Shown here: one piece after another, positions 1 through 10,366 of the stretch
How positions within the stretch are numbered: position 1 is the stretch's first letter
Layout of the letters: every line of letters starts with the position of its first letter
Assembly: GCF_964031085.1 (NCBI RefSeq)
Contig: NZ_OZ035001.1
Location: 1,178,001-1,242,000 of the forward strand
Source: Spiroplasma endosymbiont of Asaphidion curtum
Lineage (GTDB): Bacteria > Bacillota_I > Bacilli_A > Mycoplasmatales > Nriv7
Length of the DNA: 64,000 nucleotides
Direction of reading: 5' to 3'
Made by a program: the position numbers and the translations under genes
The notes under the pieces: model-generated
What the model saw: only the letters and a program-made list of their open reading frames with translations
The model's database searches: none
Told to the model about the DNA's origin: nothing

Positions 1-299
1 TTCCAAATAATCTTGTTAAGACTATAACATTTGATAGGGGTAAAGAATTTTCTAATTGACAACAACTTGAAAAAAATTTAAATGTGAAAATTTATTTTGC
101 TAATGCGTATTCGCCTTGACAAAGAGGTACTAATGAAAATACTAATGGTTTAATTAGAGAAAAATTTCCTAAAAAATTTAATTTTTCAAATACTACTAAA
201 AATGCAGTTCATAAATTTATATTGTCTTTAAACCAAAGACCAAGAAAAATACTAAATTATCTTTCACCAATCGAATATTTGGTTAGAAAAATAATTTAG
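1..299 (+). CDS. IS30 transposase, C-terminal fragment (runs off the window)
   Basis: Partial CDS, frame with codons starting at position 3, ending TAG 297-299. The DDE integrase-core residues visible here are the Asp of TFDRG and the later Glu region of GTNENTNG. Two TGA codons are read as Trp (NWQQ, SPWQRG), as in the other copies. It is essentially identical to the C-terminus of the 316-residue transposases at 6913-7863 and 31678-32628. Confidence 0.92.
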
Positions 300-323
300 T
301 TGCACTTAACTTTACAATTTGGC
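1..323 (+). mobile_element. IS30-family element, 3' end only (copy A)
   Basis: The window opens inside an IS30-family element. Its last 99 codons (frame ending with TAG at 297-299) match the C-terminal catalytic part of the full copies elsewhere in the window, including the FDRGKEF stretch and the terminal PIEYLVRKII. The right inverted repeat ends in TTTGGC at 323. The 5' part lies outside the window, so target duplication cannot be checked. Confidence 0.93.
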
Positions 324-777
324 ATAAATCAATAATTATTTGTGATTTTAATGAATGTTGCCTTTTCTTACCAGAAAATAATAATTTTAGTTTTTTTTAA
401 TTCTTTCAATTGGAATTTCTGTAGCATCAATTGCTAATAAATTATTATTAGTACCCTTATTTTCCAATAATATCTTTTTGCCAGGTATATGAAAGTGACT
501 ATTTTTTATTAGAGTATTTTCAACTCAAAAGATATTACGAATACAACTAACATGACTAATATTATATTTTTTGCAATAATACGATATGTACTATATTCTT
601 TTCAGTATTCTAAAGTCATAAGTAATCTTTGCTCTATTGATAATTTATTTGGTCTACCACCAATTTGTTTTTGTTTAGCTTCAGCTTTTTTTAAAATTTC
701 TACCATTTTCATGAAAGTTTTATATTTTATGCCTATTAGACTATAAAATTCATTTTCGTCTTTGTATTTATCTAACA
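324..777 (-). pseudogene. IS5-like transposase remnant (second IS5 type)
   Basis: Reading from ATG 775-777 on the minus strand gives MLDKYKDENEFYSLIG, then a helix-turn-helix stretch (GGRPNKLSIEQRLLMTLEYW) and the catalytic region AIDATEIPIER, followed by the FSGKKRQHSLKSQ motif in the -1 frame. The -1 switch falls on an A8 run, the same place where the other IS5 type in this window has an A7 run. A further indel lies near the residue after RIIAK, and the C-terminal half is missing beyond 324. Not functional. Confidence 0.72.
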
Positions 778-844
778 TTTGTACTTCACCTAGGAAATAA
801 TATTATCAAAATAGTAGATAAAATTAAAGGTTATGTACCAAGTC
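324..844 (-). mobile_element. Decayed IS5-like element (parent family of the MITEs)
   Basis: A minus-strand IS5-type element whose left end is cut by IS30 copy A at 323. Its outer end (829-844, reading GTTATGTACCAAGTC on the plus strand) is the same terminal inverted repeat that bounds the four MITEs in this window. Sequence between the terminal repeat and the transposase start (778-828) is shared with the MITE interior, so the MITEs are internal deletion derivatives of this family. Confidence 0.75.
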
Positions 845-905
845 TAGTGTAAAATAAATTAGTAGTTAAAAACTAATTTATTTTACACTAGACTTGGTAC
901 ATAAC
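830..905. repeat. Long near-perfect palindrome upstream of gltX
   Basis: Arms 847-863 and 872-888 are a perfect 17-bp inverted repeat (GTGTAAAATAAATTAGT and its complement) with an 8-nt loop. The palindrome continues outward because the left side is the end of the decayed IS5-like element and the right side is the start of a MITE with the same terminal repeat, giving arms of about 34 bp. It could be a terminator hairpin into which both elements inserted at flanking TA sites. Confidence 0.85.
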
Positions 906-1032
906 TATAACATTTTGCACCTACCAAACTATAAAATTCACTTTCATCTTTATATTTATCTAATATTTGTGCTTCATCTAGAAAATAATATTATCAAAAT
1001 AGTAGATAAAATTAAAGGTTATGTACCAAGTC
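891..1032. mobile_element. 142-bp MITE, copy 1 (upstream of gltX)
   Basis: Bounded by inverted repeats GACTTGGTACATAAC / GTTATGTACCAAGTC and flanked by TA on both sides (889-890, 1033-1034). The interior corresponds to the first roughly 20 codons and leader of the IS5-like transposase next to it, on the minus strand. It lies 24 bp upstream of the gltX start and so forms most of its upstream region. Confidence 0.88.
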
Positions 1033-1056
1033 TATTAAAAGAAATGGAGATAATAG

Positions 1057-2514
1057 ATGAACAAAATAAGATTACGCTATGCGCCTAGTCCGACAGGATA
1101 TTTACATATTGGTGGTGCCAGAACAGCAATTTTTAATTATTTATTTGCTAAACATTATAATGGCACATTTATTGTACGAATTGAAGATACTGATTTAGAA
1201 CGAAATGTTAGTGGTGGTATTAAGTCACAATTAGATAATTTACGATGATTAAATATTGTTATTGATGAAACTATTGATACATTAGGTAATTTTGGACCAT
1301 ATCAGCAAACTAAGCGTTTACAAATTTATATTAAATATGCTAATGAGCTTGTTAATAATAGTTTAGCATATTATTGTTATTGTTCAACAGAACAATTAAC
1401 ACAAATGAAACAAAAACAAATTGAGCAAGGAATAGCACCAAGTTATGATGGCAATTGTTGAAGTCTTTCTATTAATGATATTAAAGAAAAAGAAGTTTTA
1501 GGAATTAAACCAAGTATTAGAATCCGAATCCCAGAAAATAGATCTTATATTCTTAATGATTTGGTACGGAAAGAAGTAATATTTGCTAGTAAAGATATTA
1601 GTGATTTTGTTATTATTAAATCAAATGGGGTTGCTACTTATAATTTTGCTGTTGTTATTGATGATTATTTAATGAAAATTAGTCATGTTTTACGAGGTGA
1701 GGAGCATTTATCTAATACTCCGAAGCAATTAGTAGTATATGAAGCTTTTAATTGAACACCACCAATTTTTGGTCATTTACCATTAATTGTTAATGAAAAT
1801 CGGAAAAAATTGTCAAAACGCGATGGAACAATTGTACAATTTATTAGTCAGTATCGGGAATTAGGATATTTACCAGAGGCTTTATTTAATTTTTTTGTTT
1901 TATTAGGTTGATCACCACCAGATACCCAAGAAATTTATTCAATATCGCAATTAATTGCTATTTTTGATGAAAATCGTTTTAGTAAATCTAGTAGTTTGTT
2001 TGATGTTAATAAACTTAATTGAATTAATAATAAGTATATTCAGAAATTAGATGCGATTGCTTACTGAGAATTATGTTTGCCATTTTTATGTAAAGTTTAT
2101 GAAATAAAAGCATATCCGTTAGTTTGATGGCAGGAAGTAGTTAGTTTGTATCAGCAAGAATTAATTTATGCTCAACAAATAAGTGCTTTAGTTGCTATGT
2201 TTATTGAAGATGATATTGTGGTCACAGAAATTATTGAATATTTAAAAACTAATGATGTTTTATTAGTCATTAATAGTTTTAAGCAATTAATTGAAAATTT
2301 AAAGCAATGAGATGATGATAGTATTAATGGCATTATTACTACGATTAAAAAAGAACTAAATCTTAAAGGTAAAGACTTATTGATGCCAATTAGAATTGCT
2401 AGTTCAAAACGAATGGTAGGACCACAATTAGTAAAAACAATTAAACTTTTAGGTCAAAAAAAAGTTATGAATAATATTAATGAAATATTAGAAATACTTA
2501 ATAGGGTGGGGTAA
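1057..2514 (+). CDS. gltX: Glutamyl-tRNA synthetase
   Basis: Charges tRNA with glutamate in the cytosol; in bacteria lacking GlnRS it also makes the Glu-tRNA(Gln) precursor. The 485-residue protein starts [16 protein letters not shown], with the class I HIGH-type motif at residues 17-20 and the KMSKS-type motif KLSKR at residues 251-255. Length is normal for the family. Several in-frame TGA codons fall at Trp positions (for example in RWLNI and LLGWSP). A GGAG ribosome site precedes the ATG. The upstream region is occupied by a MITE, so its native promoter may be displaced. It overlaps no neighbour and is followed after 1 nt by the HD-domain gene, implying co-transcription. Confidence 0.97.
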
Positions 2515-2515
2515 G

Positions 2516-3739
2516 ATGATGAGTCAATGAATGGTTCGTGATAGTATTTATGGTAATATTAATGTTCAAGAATCAGTTATTATTGCTTTAATTAATAGTA
2601 AAGAGTTTCAACGCTTAAGAAGAATTTTACAATTAGGTGGTGGACAATTTGTTTTTCCTAGTGCTGTTCATAATCGCTTTAGTCATTCATTAGGAGTTTA
2701 TTATTTAATTGATAAAATTTTTAAAAATTCTAGTTTTCATAATGTATCTAATGAAGAAAAAACTTTAACAAAAATTGCTGGTTTATTACATGATTTAGGG
2801 CATGGTCCTTTTTCTCATAGTTTTGAAAAAGTTTCGACAATTAATCATGAACAATGAACAATTGCCATTATTCAAAATGAACAATCGCAAATTAATCAAG
2901 TTTTAAAAGCATTTAATATTGATGCGCAAGCTGTTTGTCAAATTATTGCTAAAACTCATCCTAATAAAATTCTTTTATCATTAGTAAGTTCCCAACTTGA
3001 TTGTGATCGGATGGATTATTTGTTAAGAGATTCTTATCACACAGGTGTTGAATATGGAAATTTTGATATTGATTGAATTATGGAAAATTTACGAATTGTT
3101 AATAATGAAATTGTTTATGATGAAAAGGCATTATTTGCAATTGAAAATTATTTGTTAGGTCGTTGCCATATGTATTGACAAATTTATAATCATAAGGTTG
3201 GCATTAGTTTTGATTATTTATTAGTAAATATTTTTAAACGTTTAAAATATTTGTTTACAAAAAATTTTAAGTTTAAGAGTGATATTAGTTTAGTTGAACT
3301 TTTATTACAAGAAAATAATCCGGAACAATTAAATGTAAGTCATTATTTACAACTTGATGATTATAGTTTAATGAGTTTTTTTAGTTTGTTAGCTAAAGAA
3401 GAAGATAATATTTTGCAAGATTTAACAGACCGTATTGTTAATCGAAGATTTTTTAAGTTAATTACTAATGTTAGTGCTAATGATTTAAAAAACTATCAAA
3501 AATTGTTAGTTGCAGGAAATTATGATTTAGATTATTATTTAATTATTGAAGAATTTAATCAACCAACATTATATCAGCAAGATTTAATGGAACAACCAAT
3601 TAAATTAATTAATAAAAATGATGTAGTATTTAATTTAGAAAAAAAATCTAAGTTAATTAATACTAATGAACAAAGTAGTAAACAAGTTGAAAGCCAACAA
3701 TATGTATTATTACCAAAAGAAGTTTTAGTACAAACATAG
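2516..3739 (+). CDS. HD-domain phosphohydrolase (SAMHD1/dGTPase-like)
   Basis: A 407-residue soluble protein with the HD metal-binding set: RFSHSLGV, then LLHDLGHGPFSHSFE (the HD dyad), then the downstream Asp in SQLDCDRMDYLLRDSYHTG. This arrangement is typical of the YwfO/SAMHD1-type dNTP or nucleotide phosphohydrolases; the exact substrate cannot be read from sequence. The start is at the tandem ATGs 2516/2519, directly behind a GGTGGGGT ribosome site that overlaps the end of gltX. Family members run about 400-450 residues, so it looks complete. It sits between gltX and rpoE in one transcription unit. Confidence 0.88.
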
Positions 3740-3758
3740 ATTTAGAAGGAGATAATAT

Positions 3759-4184
3759 ATGAATAAGTCTTTAGTTGATTTGGCATATGAATTTCTTATT
3801 AAGCGAAAACACGCTGGTTTTAAAGAAATTTATGATTATGTTAAGATTGCCAAGGAAACACCAATTGAAGCCGAAGCAAAAGAAATGGTTAATTTATATA
3901 CTGATATGGTATTGGATAATCGTTTTTTGTTAATTCAAGATAACGAATGAGGGTTACGACAAGATTATAAGTTTGATGAAATTAAAAAACAATTAGAGTT
4001 TTTATTTGCTATTAATGATGATATTGATCCTAAGGAATTAGAAGTTACTGAAATTATTGATGAAGTTGATGATGTTTTTGAAGAAAGTATTGATAGTGAA
4101 GATGAATTAGAAATTGATAGTGATGAAGAAGAAGATAAAGTTGATTGAGATGAAATTGAAAAAGAAATGGAAGAAAATAACTAG
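3759..4184 (+). CDS. rpoE: RNA polymerase delta subunit
   Basis: Delta subunit of Gram-positive/mollicute RNA polymerase, which speeds recycling of core enzyme. 141 residues: an N-terminal folded HARE-HTH domain (residues about 1-85, MNKSLVDLAYEFL...FKEIYDYV) and a strongly acidic tail (DSEDELEIDSDEEED) typical of RpoE. One TGA is read as Trp at NEWGLRQDYKF. Preceded by an AAGGAGA ribosome site. The order rpoE-pyrG-fba resembles that of Bacillus, supporting the assignment. Confidence 0.93.
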
Positions 4185-4212
4185 TTGTTAGAGTTAGAGA
4201 AGGTGAATTATA

Positions 4213-5814
4213 ATGACAAAATATATTTTTATTACTGGGGGTGTAGTTTCTAGTTTAGGCAAGGGAATTGCTGGTGCTTCAATTGGTCATATTTTAAAAG
4301 ATAGTGGATTAAAAGTTTTTATGCAAAAATTTGATCCATATATTAATGTTGATCCGGGAACAATGAATCCATATGAACATGGTGAAGTTTTTGTTACTGC
4401 TGATGGTAGTGAAACTGATTTGGATTTAGGTCATTATGAACGTTTTATTGATGAAAATTTAACTTGCTATTCATCAATTACTGCTGGTAAAGCATATTTA
4501 GAAGTAATTGAGAAAGAACGGAATGGTGATTATGAAGGTAAAACAGTTCAAGTAGTACCACATTTAACAGATATTATTAAGAAAAAGATTTATTTGGCAG
4601 CAACTGTTAGTAAAGCTGATATTATTATTGGTGAAATTGGAGGCACTGTTGGTGATATTGAGTCATTACCATTTATTGAAACGATTCGGCAAATAAGAAT
4701 GGAAAAAGGGAAAGAAAATGTGTTATTTATTCATGTTGCTTTAGTACCATTTATTGCTGCTAGTGGTGAATTTAAAACAAAACCAGTTCAACATTCAGTT
4801 AAAGAATTATTATCGTTAGGAATTCAACCAGATATTATTCTTGCTCGTAGTGAACAAGAGTTATCAGCACAATTAATTGATAAAATTTCTTTATTTTGTA
4901 ATGTCAATCGTAATGCTGTTTTTAGTACTTATGATGTTGATAATATTTATAAAGTACCAGTTGTTCTTTATGAACAAGATATTTTAACAACGATTGCTTC
5001 ATTATTACATTTAAAAATTAAACATAATAATTTAAAGAAATTAAAATTGTTTTTACAAAAAGCTTGTGATGCTAAAAATAAAGTCATTAAGATTTATTTA
5101 GTTGGTAAATATATTGAATTACCGGATGCGTATTTATCAGTTTTAGAGTCATTAAAGTTAGCTGGTTATGAAAAAGGTGTTGAGGTTAAAGTTCAATGAA
5201 TTGGTGCCAATGATATTGATGAAAATAATTATGAAAATATCTTTAAACATTGTAAGGGTATTATTGTACCAGGTGGTTTTGGTTATCGTGGCATTGAAGG
5301 AAAAATATTAGCTGCTAAGTATGCTAGAAAACATCATATTCCTTATTTTGGAATTTGTTTAGGTATGCAAACGGCATTAATTGAATTTGCTCAAGATGTT
5401 TGTAAATTACCAGATGCTCATTCTGAAGAATTTTTTCCTGAATGTAAAAATCCGATATTACATTTAATTAGAGGAAAAAATTCAACTGATCATATTGGTG
5501 GTACATTGCGATTAGGAAATTATGATATTAATATTGAGGATAAAACACTTGTTTTTAAATTATATAAGAAAAAAGTTATCCAAGAACGACATCGCCATCG
5601 TTATGAAGTAAATAATGATTATTTGGATTTATTTAAAGAAAAGGGGATTATTTTTAGTGGCATGTATAAAAAACAATCTTTAGTGGAGATTATTGAATTA
5701 AAGAACCATCCGTTTTTTATTGGTAGTCAATATCACCCTGAATTTATATCGCGACCTAGCAAACCAAATCCATTATTTATTGGATTTATTGAAGCAGTAA
5801 TTAAAGCACATTAA
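4213..5814 (+). CDS. pyrG: CTP synthase
   Basis: Converts UTP to CTP using ATP and glutamine. 533 residues, the standard length. The N-terminal synthetase domain starts with [11 protein letters not shown] (residues 8-18, nucleotide binding). The C-terminal class I glutamine amidotransferase domain has the nucleophile in GICLGMQ (Cys382) and the QYHPEF His/Glu region near the end. A TGA at about 5,200 is read as Trp (VQWIGAND). It starts 28 bp after rpoE with its own AGAAGGTG ribosome site. Nothing looks damaged. Confidence 0.97.
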
Positions 5815-5839
5815 CAAATTTTAATCTTGGAGGATAAAA

Positions 5840-6709
5840 ATGGCAAAATTAGTTAATCCAACAGTAATGTTGCAAAAAGCAAGAAAAGAAAATTATGCAA
5901 TTGCGCATTTTAATATTAATAACTTAGAATGAATTAAAGCAATTTTAAAAGCAGTACAAGAAACTAATAGTCCGGTAATTTTAGGAGTATCGGAAGGGGC
6001 AATTAAATATATGGGGGGAGTTAAAACTGTTTATGGACTGGTTACTAATCTAATGGATTTCATTAAGGTTACTGTTCCCATAGTATTACATTTAGACCAC
6101 GGTCAAACTGTTGAATCGTGTATTGCTGCGATTGATGCTGGTTTTTCTTCAGTAATGTTTGATGGTAGTCATCATCCTCTTGCTGAAAATTTAAAATTAA
6201 CTGCCCAAGTAGTAGAATATGCTCATCGTAAAAATGTTGCTGTTGAGGCCGAAGTTGGTACCATTGGCGGTGAAGAAGATGGTGTTATTGGTACTGGTGA
6301 ATTAGCAACACTTGATGAATGTCAAGCAATGAAAAACTTGGCTGTTGATTTTTTAGCTGCGGGAATTAACAATATTCACGGTCCATATCCTAAAAATTGA
6401 GATGGTTTAAAATTAGATTTGTTAAAAAATATTTCTGAGAATATTTCTTTACCACTGGTGTTACATGGTGGTTCGGGAATTGATATGGAACAAATTAAAC
6501 AAGCGATTAGTTTAGGAATTAGTAAAATTAATGTTAATACGGAATTACAATTAGAATTTCAACAAGCAACAAGACAGTATATTGTTGCTGAAAAAGATCA
6601 AACTGGTAAAGGTTATGATCCACGAAAATTATTAAATCCGGGAATTGTTGCTGTTGAGAATAAAGCTAAACAATTATTAGCAGAGTTTGGTAGTTTAGGT
6701 AAAGCTTAA
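5840..6709 (+). CDS. fba: Class II fructose-1,6-bisphosphate aldolase
   Basis: Glycolytic aldolase splitting fructose-1,6-bisphosphate into DHAP and GAP; class II enzymes use zinc. 289 residues, full length. The metal site HLDHG is at residues 84-88; VEAEVGTIGG, the NIHGPYPKNW loop and LVLHGGSG follow in the usual order. Two TGA-encoded Trp residues (LEWIKA, KNWDGL) interrupt the frame only under the standard code. A TTGGAGG ribosome site precedes ATG 5840. Last gene of the operon; a terminator follows. Confidence 0.97.
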
Positions 6710-6738
6710 TTTAAAAAAGAATATTGATGTAGTTAGTA

Positions 6739-6779
6739 AATAAAAAAGAACACCTTTAAGGCGTTCTTTTTTATTTATC
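6739..6779 (+). terminator. Rho-independent terminator after fba
   Basis: Hairpin AAAGAACACC-TTTAA-GGCGTTCTTT (one G-U pair) followed by a T-run, 30 bp after the fba stop. It closes the gltX-fba transcription unit. The flanking A/T runs make the stem longer still, so it could act in both directions. Confidence 0.88.
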
Positions 6780-6888
6780 ATAATATAGTTAAAATATAAA
6801 TAAAAGAAAAGAAAAGTAAAAATTTTAGGATTAATTTAGTATCAAATAATACTTTTTAAAATTATATGATAAAATATTTTATAAAAAA

Positions 6889-7970
6889 GCCAAATTGTAA
6901 AGTTAAGTGCAACTAAATTATTTTTCTAACCAAATATTCGATTGGTGAAAGATAATTTAGTATTTTTCTTGGTCTTTGGTTTAAAGACAATATAAATTTA
7001 TGAACTGCATTTTTAGTAGTATTTGAAAAATTAAATTTTTTAGGAAATTTTTCTCTAATTAAACCATTAGTATTTTCATTAGTACCTCTTTGTCAAGGCG
7101 AATACGCATTAGCAAAATAAATTTTCACATTTAAATTTTTTTCAAGTTGTTGTCAATTAGAAAATTCTTTACCCCTATCAAATGTTATAGTCTTAACAAG
7201 ATTATTTGGAAGAATTGATAAATAATGGCTAATGTTTTCGTTAACAACTTTAGTAGTTCTATTTTCAACTAACATTGCTAAAGTAAATCTTGATGTTCTT
7301 TCAACTAAAGTTATTAAACATGATTTACTTTTACCTCGTGATGATACTACAGTATCACCTTCTCAATGACCAACAGTTATACGATTATTAACATTAATAT
7401 TTCGTTCTTTAATTGATTTACCATTAAATTTACCGCGATTTTCTTGAGATTTTCGTTTCTTACCTTTTCTTCTTAAATTTTTATTAGTAACTTTTTCAAG
7501 TAATCCAGAATAAATTCAATTGTAAATTGTTTTAAAACTAATAATTCATTCTTTATGAAAATTTTTAATTCTGCCATAAATTTGTTCAGGCGATCAACCT
7601 AATAGTAATTTTTGTTGTACATATTTTACTAATTCTCTATTTTTAAACTTATGAAAATAAACATGTGATTGTTTTCTGTTTTCTGCTTTATTTTGTGCAA
7701 TTAATGAAAAATAATGATTACTATCTTTATTTCTATTGACTTCTCGAATAATAGTACTAATACTTCGATTAAGATTTTTAGCTATTTCACTAATTTTTAC
7801 TTTAAACTTCAATTGATTCTCAATATAAATTCTTTCATATATGCCAAGATGTTTGTAACCCATATAAAAACTCCTTGCTTTGTTTTTTCTAAAATAAACT
7901 TAGCATCATGAAATTTTTATATGAGATTTTTTGCAATTTTATTTACTTGCACTTACAAGTATAATTCAGC
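6889..7970 (-). mobile_element. IS30-family element, complete (copy B)
   Basis: 1,082 bp from GCCAAATTGTAAAG to ATAATTCAGC with imperfect inverted repeats of about 25 bp (17 of 25 positions pair). Flanks read AAAA on both sides, consistent with a 4-bp target duplication. Encodes one intact transposase on the minus strand. It marks the left border of the accessory island, just after the housekeeping operon terminator. Confidence 0.93.
6913..7863 (-). CDS. IS30-family transposase (copy B)
   Basis: 316 residues, intact under code 4. The N-terminus MGYKHLGIYERIYIENQL begins an IS30-type helix-turn-helix (KISEIAKNLNRSISTIIREVNRN, residues about 25-47), followed by a DDE integrase core (WEGDTVVSS, FDRGKEFSNW, GTNENTNGLIREKFP). 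IS30-type transposases are also known as an ORF of SpV1-type plectroviruses; here the gene sits in a free-standing element with its own ends. A GGAG ribosome site lies 8-11 nt upstream of the ATG. Confidence 0.94.
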
Positions 7971-8025
7971 AAAAGGATATTAATACTAACTGTAAATTTT
8001 AAAAATATTTTAGGAGATAATTGTA

Positions 8026-9311
8026 ATGTGAAAAATGATTAGTTTTTTTAATATTTATTTATTAGTAAGTATTAGTTTTGTAAAACCACTATATCTTGTT
8101 AATGACGATAATGAAAATCTTTTAACTGGTTATAGTTGTGCTTTTGAAACCAATAATCGTAACGAACTAATAACAAGAGAAAAAAATCGTAGTCAATATT
8201 TAGATGTGAATAGTGATGATGCTATTGGTATGGAAGTTATTATGCAGTATGCAAAGATGGTTAGAAAATATTATTTTTAATCTCAAGAAATAGCATCATT
8301 AAGGTCTTGTTATGAAGAAATATTAAAAGTTTCGGAAAATAGTAAATTGGCTTATGATAAGTTTATTCATAATACTAAGCAATTACAAAATGAATCAGGT
8401 TATTATCCTTCTTTAACAATATTAATTGCTAAAATTAGAACAACAATATTACGCCATAATTATTATCCACTGTTAGATTTTAATTCTATTATTAATGCTG
8501 TTGGCAGCGAAAAACAACATTTATTAAGTTTATATAATTATTTAAGTAAATATTATGGTATTGAAAATATTAAGCGTTGATTGTTTGCTCTTGTTTTTAC
8601 GAATAATATGCAAAAGCGCTATTCAGGAGTTTTAGGAATTACAGTATTAAATAGTTTTTATGGTTATCAGTTTATTGCTTTAGATCCAAATATTTTAAGT
8701 AAAAATGTTGTTTTAGAAAATTATCAGTTAGGTCATTGAGTATCTAATAATATTATTACTGGTGTTATTCATGAATATGGTCATATGTTAGAATTTGCTT
8801 TATCGTTTTTACCTGAACAGTTAAACAAGAACATTTTACCAAATAAAATTATTAATAATGAAAATAAAATTACTACTAATAATGAAAGTAATTATTTTTT
8901 AAATAATTGGTTTTTACAAGTTGATTATGAAAATATTAATAATGATGTTATTAGAGGTTATAAAGTTCAACCAAGTAATTTCTCAGCATCTAATGAATTT
9001 ATTCGTTTTATTGGTAAAAAATTGGGGTTTAATCATGCCAATATTAATGTTTGAAAAGTAGATGATAATAATGAATTTTTGGAAATTAATCGTAGTACTT
9101 TAATAAGTGCTTTAGTATCAAAATTATTTGTTGATAGTCGTTATGGCAAGTTTACTAATTGAAATCAGCAATTTGCCGAGTTAATTAGTCAATGATTATT
9201 TACACCTAATAATTATGAGCAGAATAAACTTTCTGTTCGTTGAACATTATTAAATGAGTTTTTTTAGAATATTTACCCAAAAAATATCAACAAATTCTTG
9301 GTAATGATTAG
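8026..9311 (+). pseudogene. HExxH metalloprotease-like secreted protein, broken
   Basis: Paralogue of the intact gene at 12570-13874. It starts with MWKMISFFNIYLLVSISF (a signal-like hydrophobic segment; no clear lipobox). It shows a TAA stop at 8278-8280 in the middle of a region aligned to the paralogue (KYYF-stop-SQEIASLRSCYEE), then stays open in the same frame. It carries the zincin motif GVIHEYGHMLE (about 8763-8795). Near the end one T is missing from a T-run at 9260-9266, giving a premature TAG; adding one base restores EFFLEYLPKKYQQILG and a stop at 9309-9311. Two independent lesions argue for a pseudogene, unless the stop is read through. Confidence 0.75.
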
Positions 9312-9321
9312 GAGTAAGAAA

Positions 9322-9618
9322 ATGAAATCATTGGTTTTATTAATAGTTATTAACTTACCTTTAATAATTATCGGTTGTTCACAAGGCAATATTGATAATA
9401 TTATTAGTAGTACATCTTTTTGTGATTATCAAAGCAATTTAGTAAAAGAAAAATTAATTTTAGAATCGTCAGAAGAAGAAAGATTAAACTTATTTAAATC
9501 AGAAAATAATTGAGATAAGTATGAAGAGGCTTTAAATACTAAGGGTTCTTTTACTAATATTCAAAAAGCAAAAATTCAAGGATGTTTTAATGTTTTTAAT
9601 AATAGACTTGGTACATAA
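9322..9618 (+). pseudogene. Lipoprotein truncated by a MITE
   Basis: ATG 9322 follows a TAGGAG site at 9309-9314. The product starts MKSLVLLIVINLPLIIIGC: a signal peptide ending in a lipobox (IIGC), so a surface lipoprotein. After about 94 residues the frame runs into the MITE at 9605 and ends RLGT-stop at 9616-9618, the stop being inside the MITE. The rest of the gene is not present beyond the MITE; an ABC-F fragment follows instead. The conserved LNLFKSENNWDKYEEALNT part gives no recognisable family. Confidence 0.7.
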
Positions 9619-9746
9619 CTATAACATTTTGCACCTACCAAACTATAAAATTCACTTTCATCTTTATATTTATCTAATATTTGTGCTTCGTCTAGAAAAT
9701 AATATTATCAAAATAGTAGATAAAATTGAGGGTTATGTACCAAGTC
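9605..9746. mobile_element. 142-bp MITE, copy 2
   Basis: Same ends (GACTTGGTACATAAC and complement) and length as copy 1, flanked by TA (9603-9604, 9747-9748). It joins two unrelated gene fragments: the truncated lipoprotein on its left and an ABC-F fragment on its right. One plus-strand frame through the MITE is open and runs straight into the ABC-F fragment. Confidence 0.88.
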
Positions 9747-10366
9747 TATTATCATTTACGATTAAAGAAGGTGAAAAATGATTGGTGCAAGGATATAATG
9801 GGATTGGAAAAACAACATTACTAGAAACTTTAACTGGTAATATTAAACCAATCTCAGGGGTAATTACAATTGGTGATAATGTTACGATTGGTTATTTTAA
9901 ACAGTTTTATAATTTTCTTGAATTATCACCAATTCAATATTTAAAATCATTAAATCCGGAAATGGATGATGGTGAAATTAGGAAAATATTAGCTAGTTTT
10001 GGAATTAAACGCGAATTAGCGATGCAATCACTTAATAAATTATCAGGGGGGGAACAAACTAAAGTTCGGTTAGCAGTTTTGCCTTTAGTTCCTTGTAGTT
10101 TATTAATTTTAGATGAGCCAACTAATCATTTGGATGATTTAGCTAAAGATTCATTATTAGAAGCAATTACTAATTATTCTGGGACAGTATTATTGACTAG
10201 TCATGATATTAATTTTAATATTTCTTGAGTTGATAAAACATTAAATTTTTTTAATTTTGTCGAAAACTCTTGATATTTATTGAATATACTTAATTTTAGG
10301 TATATTTTTAATATGATAGAGGTGGATAATAATTATGGAAAAAATAATTCAAGAACTAGTAAATAA
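9747..10366 (+). pseudogene. ABC-F type ATPase fragment (C-terminal nucleotide-binding domain)
   Basis: Encodes one nucleotide-binding domain: SFTIKEGEKW, Walker A GYNGIGKTT, signature LSGGEQTKVRLA, Walker B LLILDEPTNHLD and the switch region TSHDINF. EPTNHLD is characteristic of ABC-F proteins (ribosome-associated, no membrane domain). The first domain and linker are missing; the fragment begins at the MITE. The frame stays open to TAA 10364-10366, but the last residues overlap the end of the IS1595-like element from about 10,253. Probably the remnant of a host gene rearranged by mobile elements. Confidence 0.8.

Noticed and set aside
552..746. Plus-strand 64-residue frame
   Set aside because: Antisense to the IS5-like transposase remnant, which explains the sequence better.
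894..1088. Open frame running through the MITE into gltX
   Set aside because: It overlaps gltX in another frame and its N-terminal part is MITE DNA; no ribosome site. Kept only as an observation about MITE frames.
7714..7911. 65-residue open frame opposite each IS30 transposase (also 12118, 31630, 45282, 60928)
   Set aside because: It lies entirely antisense to the transposase start and leader, repeats with every IS30 copy and has no ribosome site; a shadow frame.
8278..8280. TAA as a recoded sense codon in the metalloprotease paralogue
   Set aside because: TAA is the normal stop for most genes here and the same gene has a second lesion at its end; a pseudogene is simpler.
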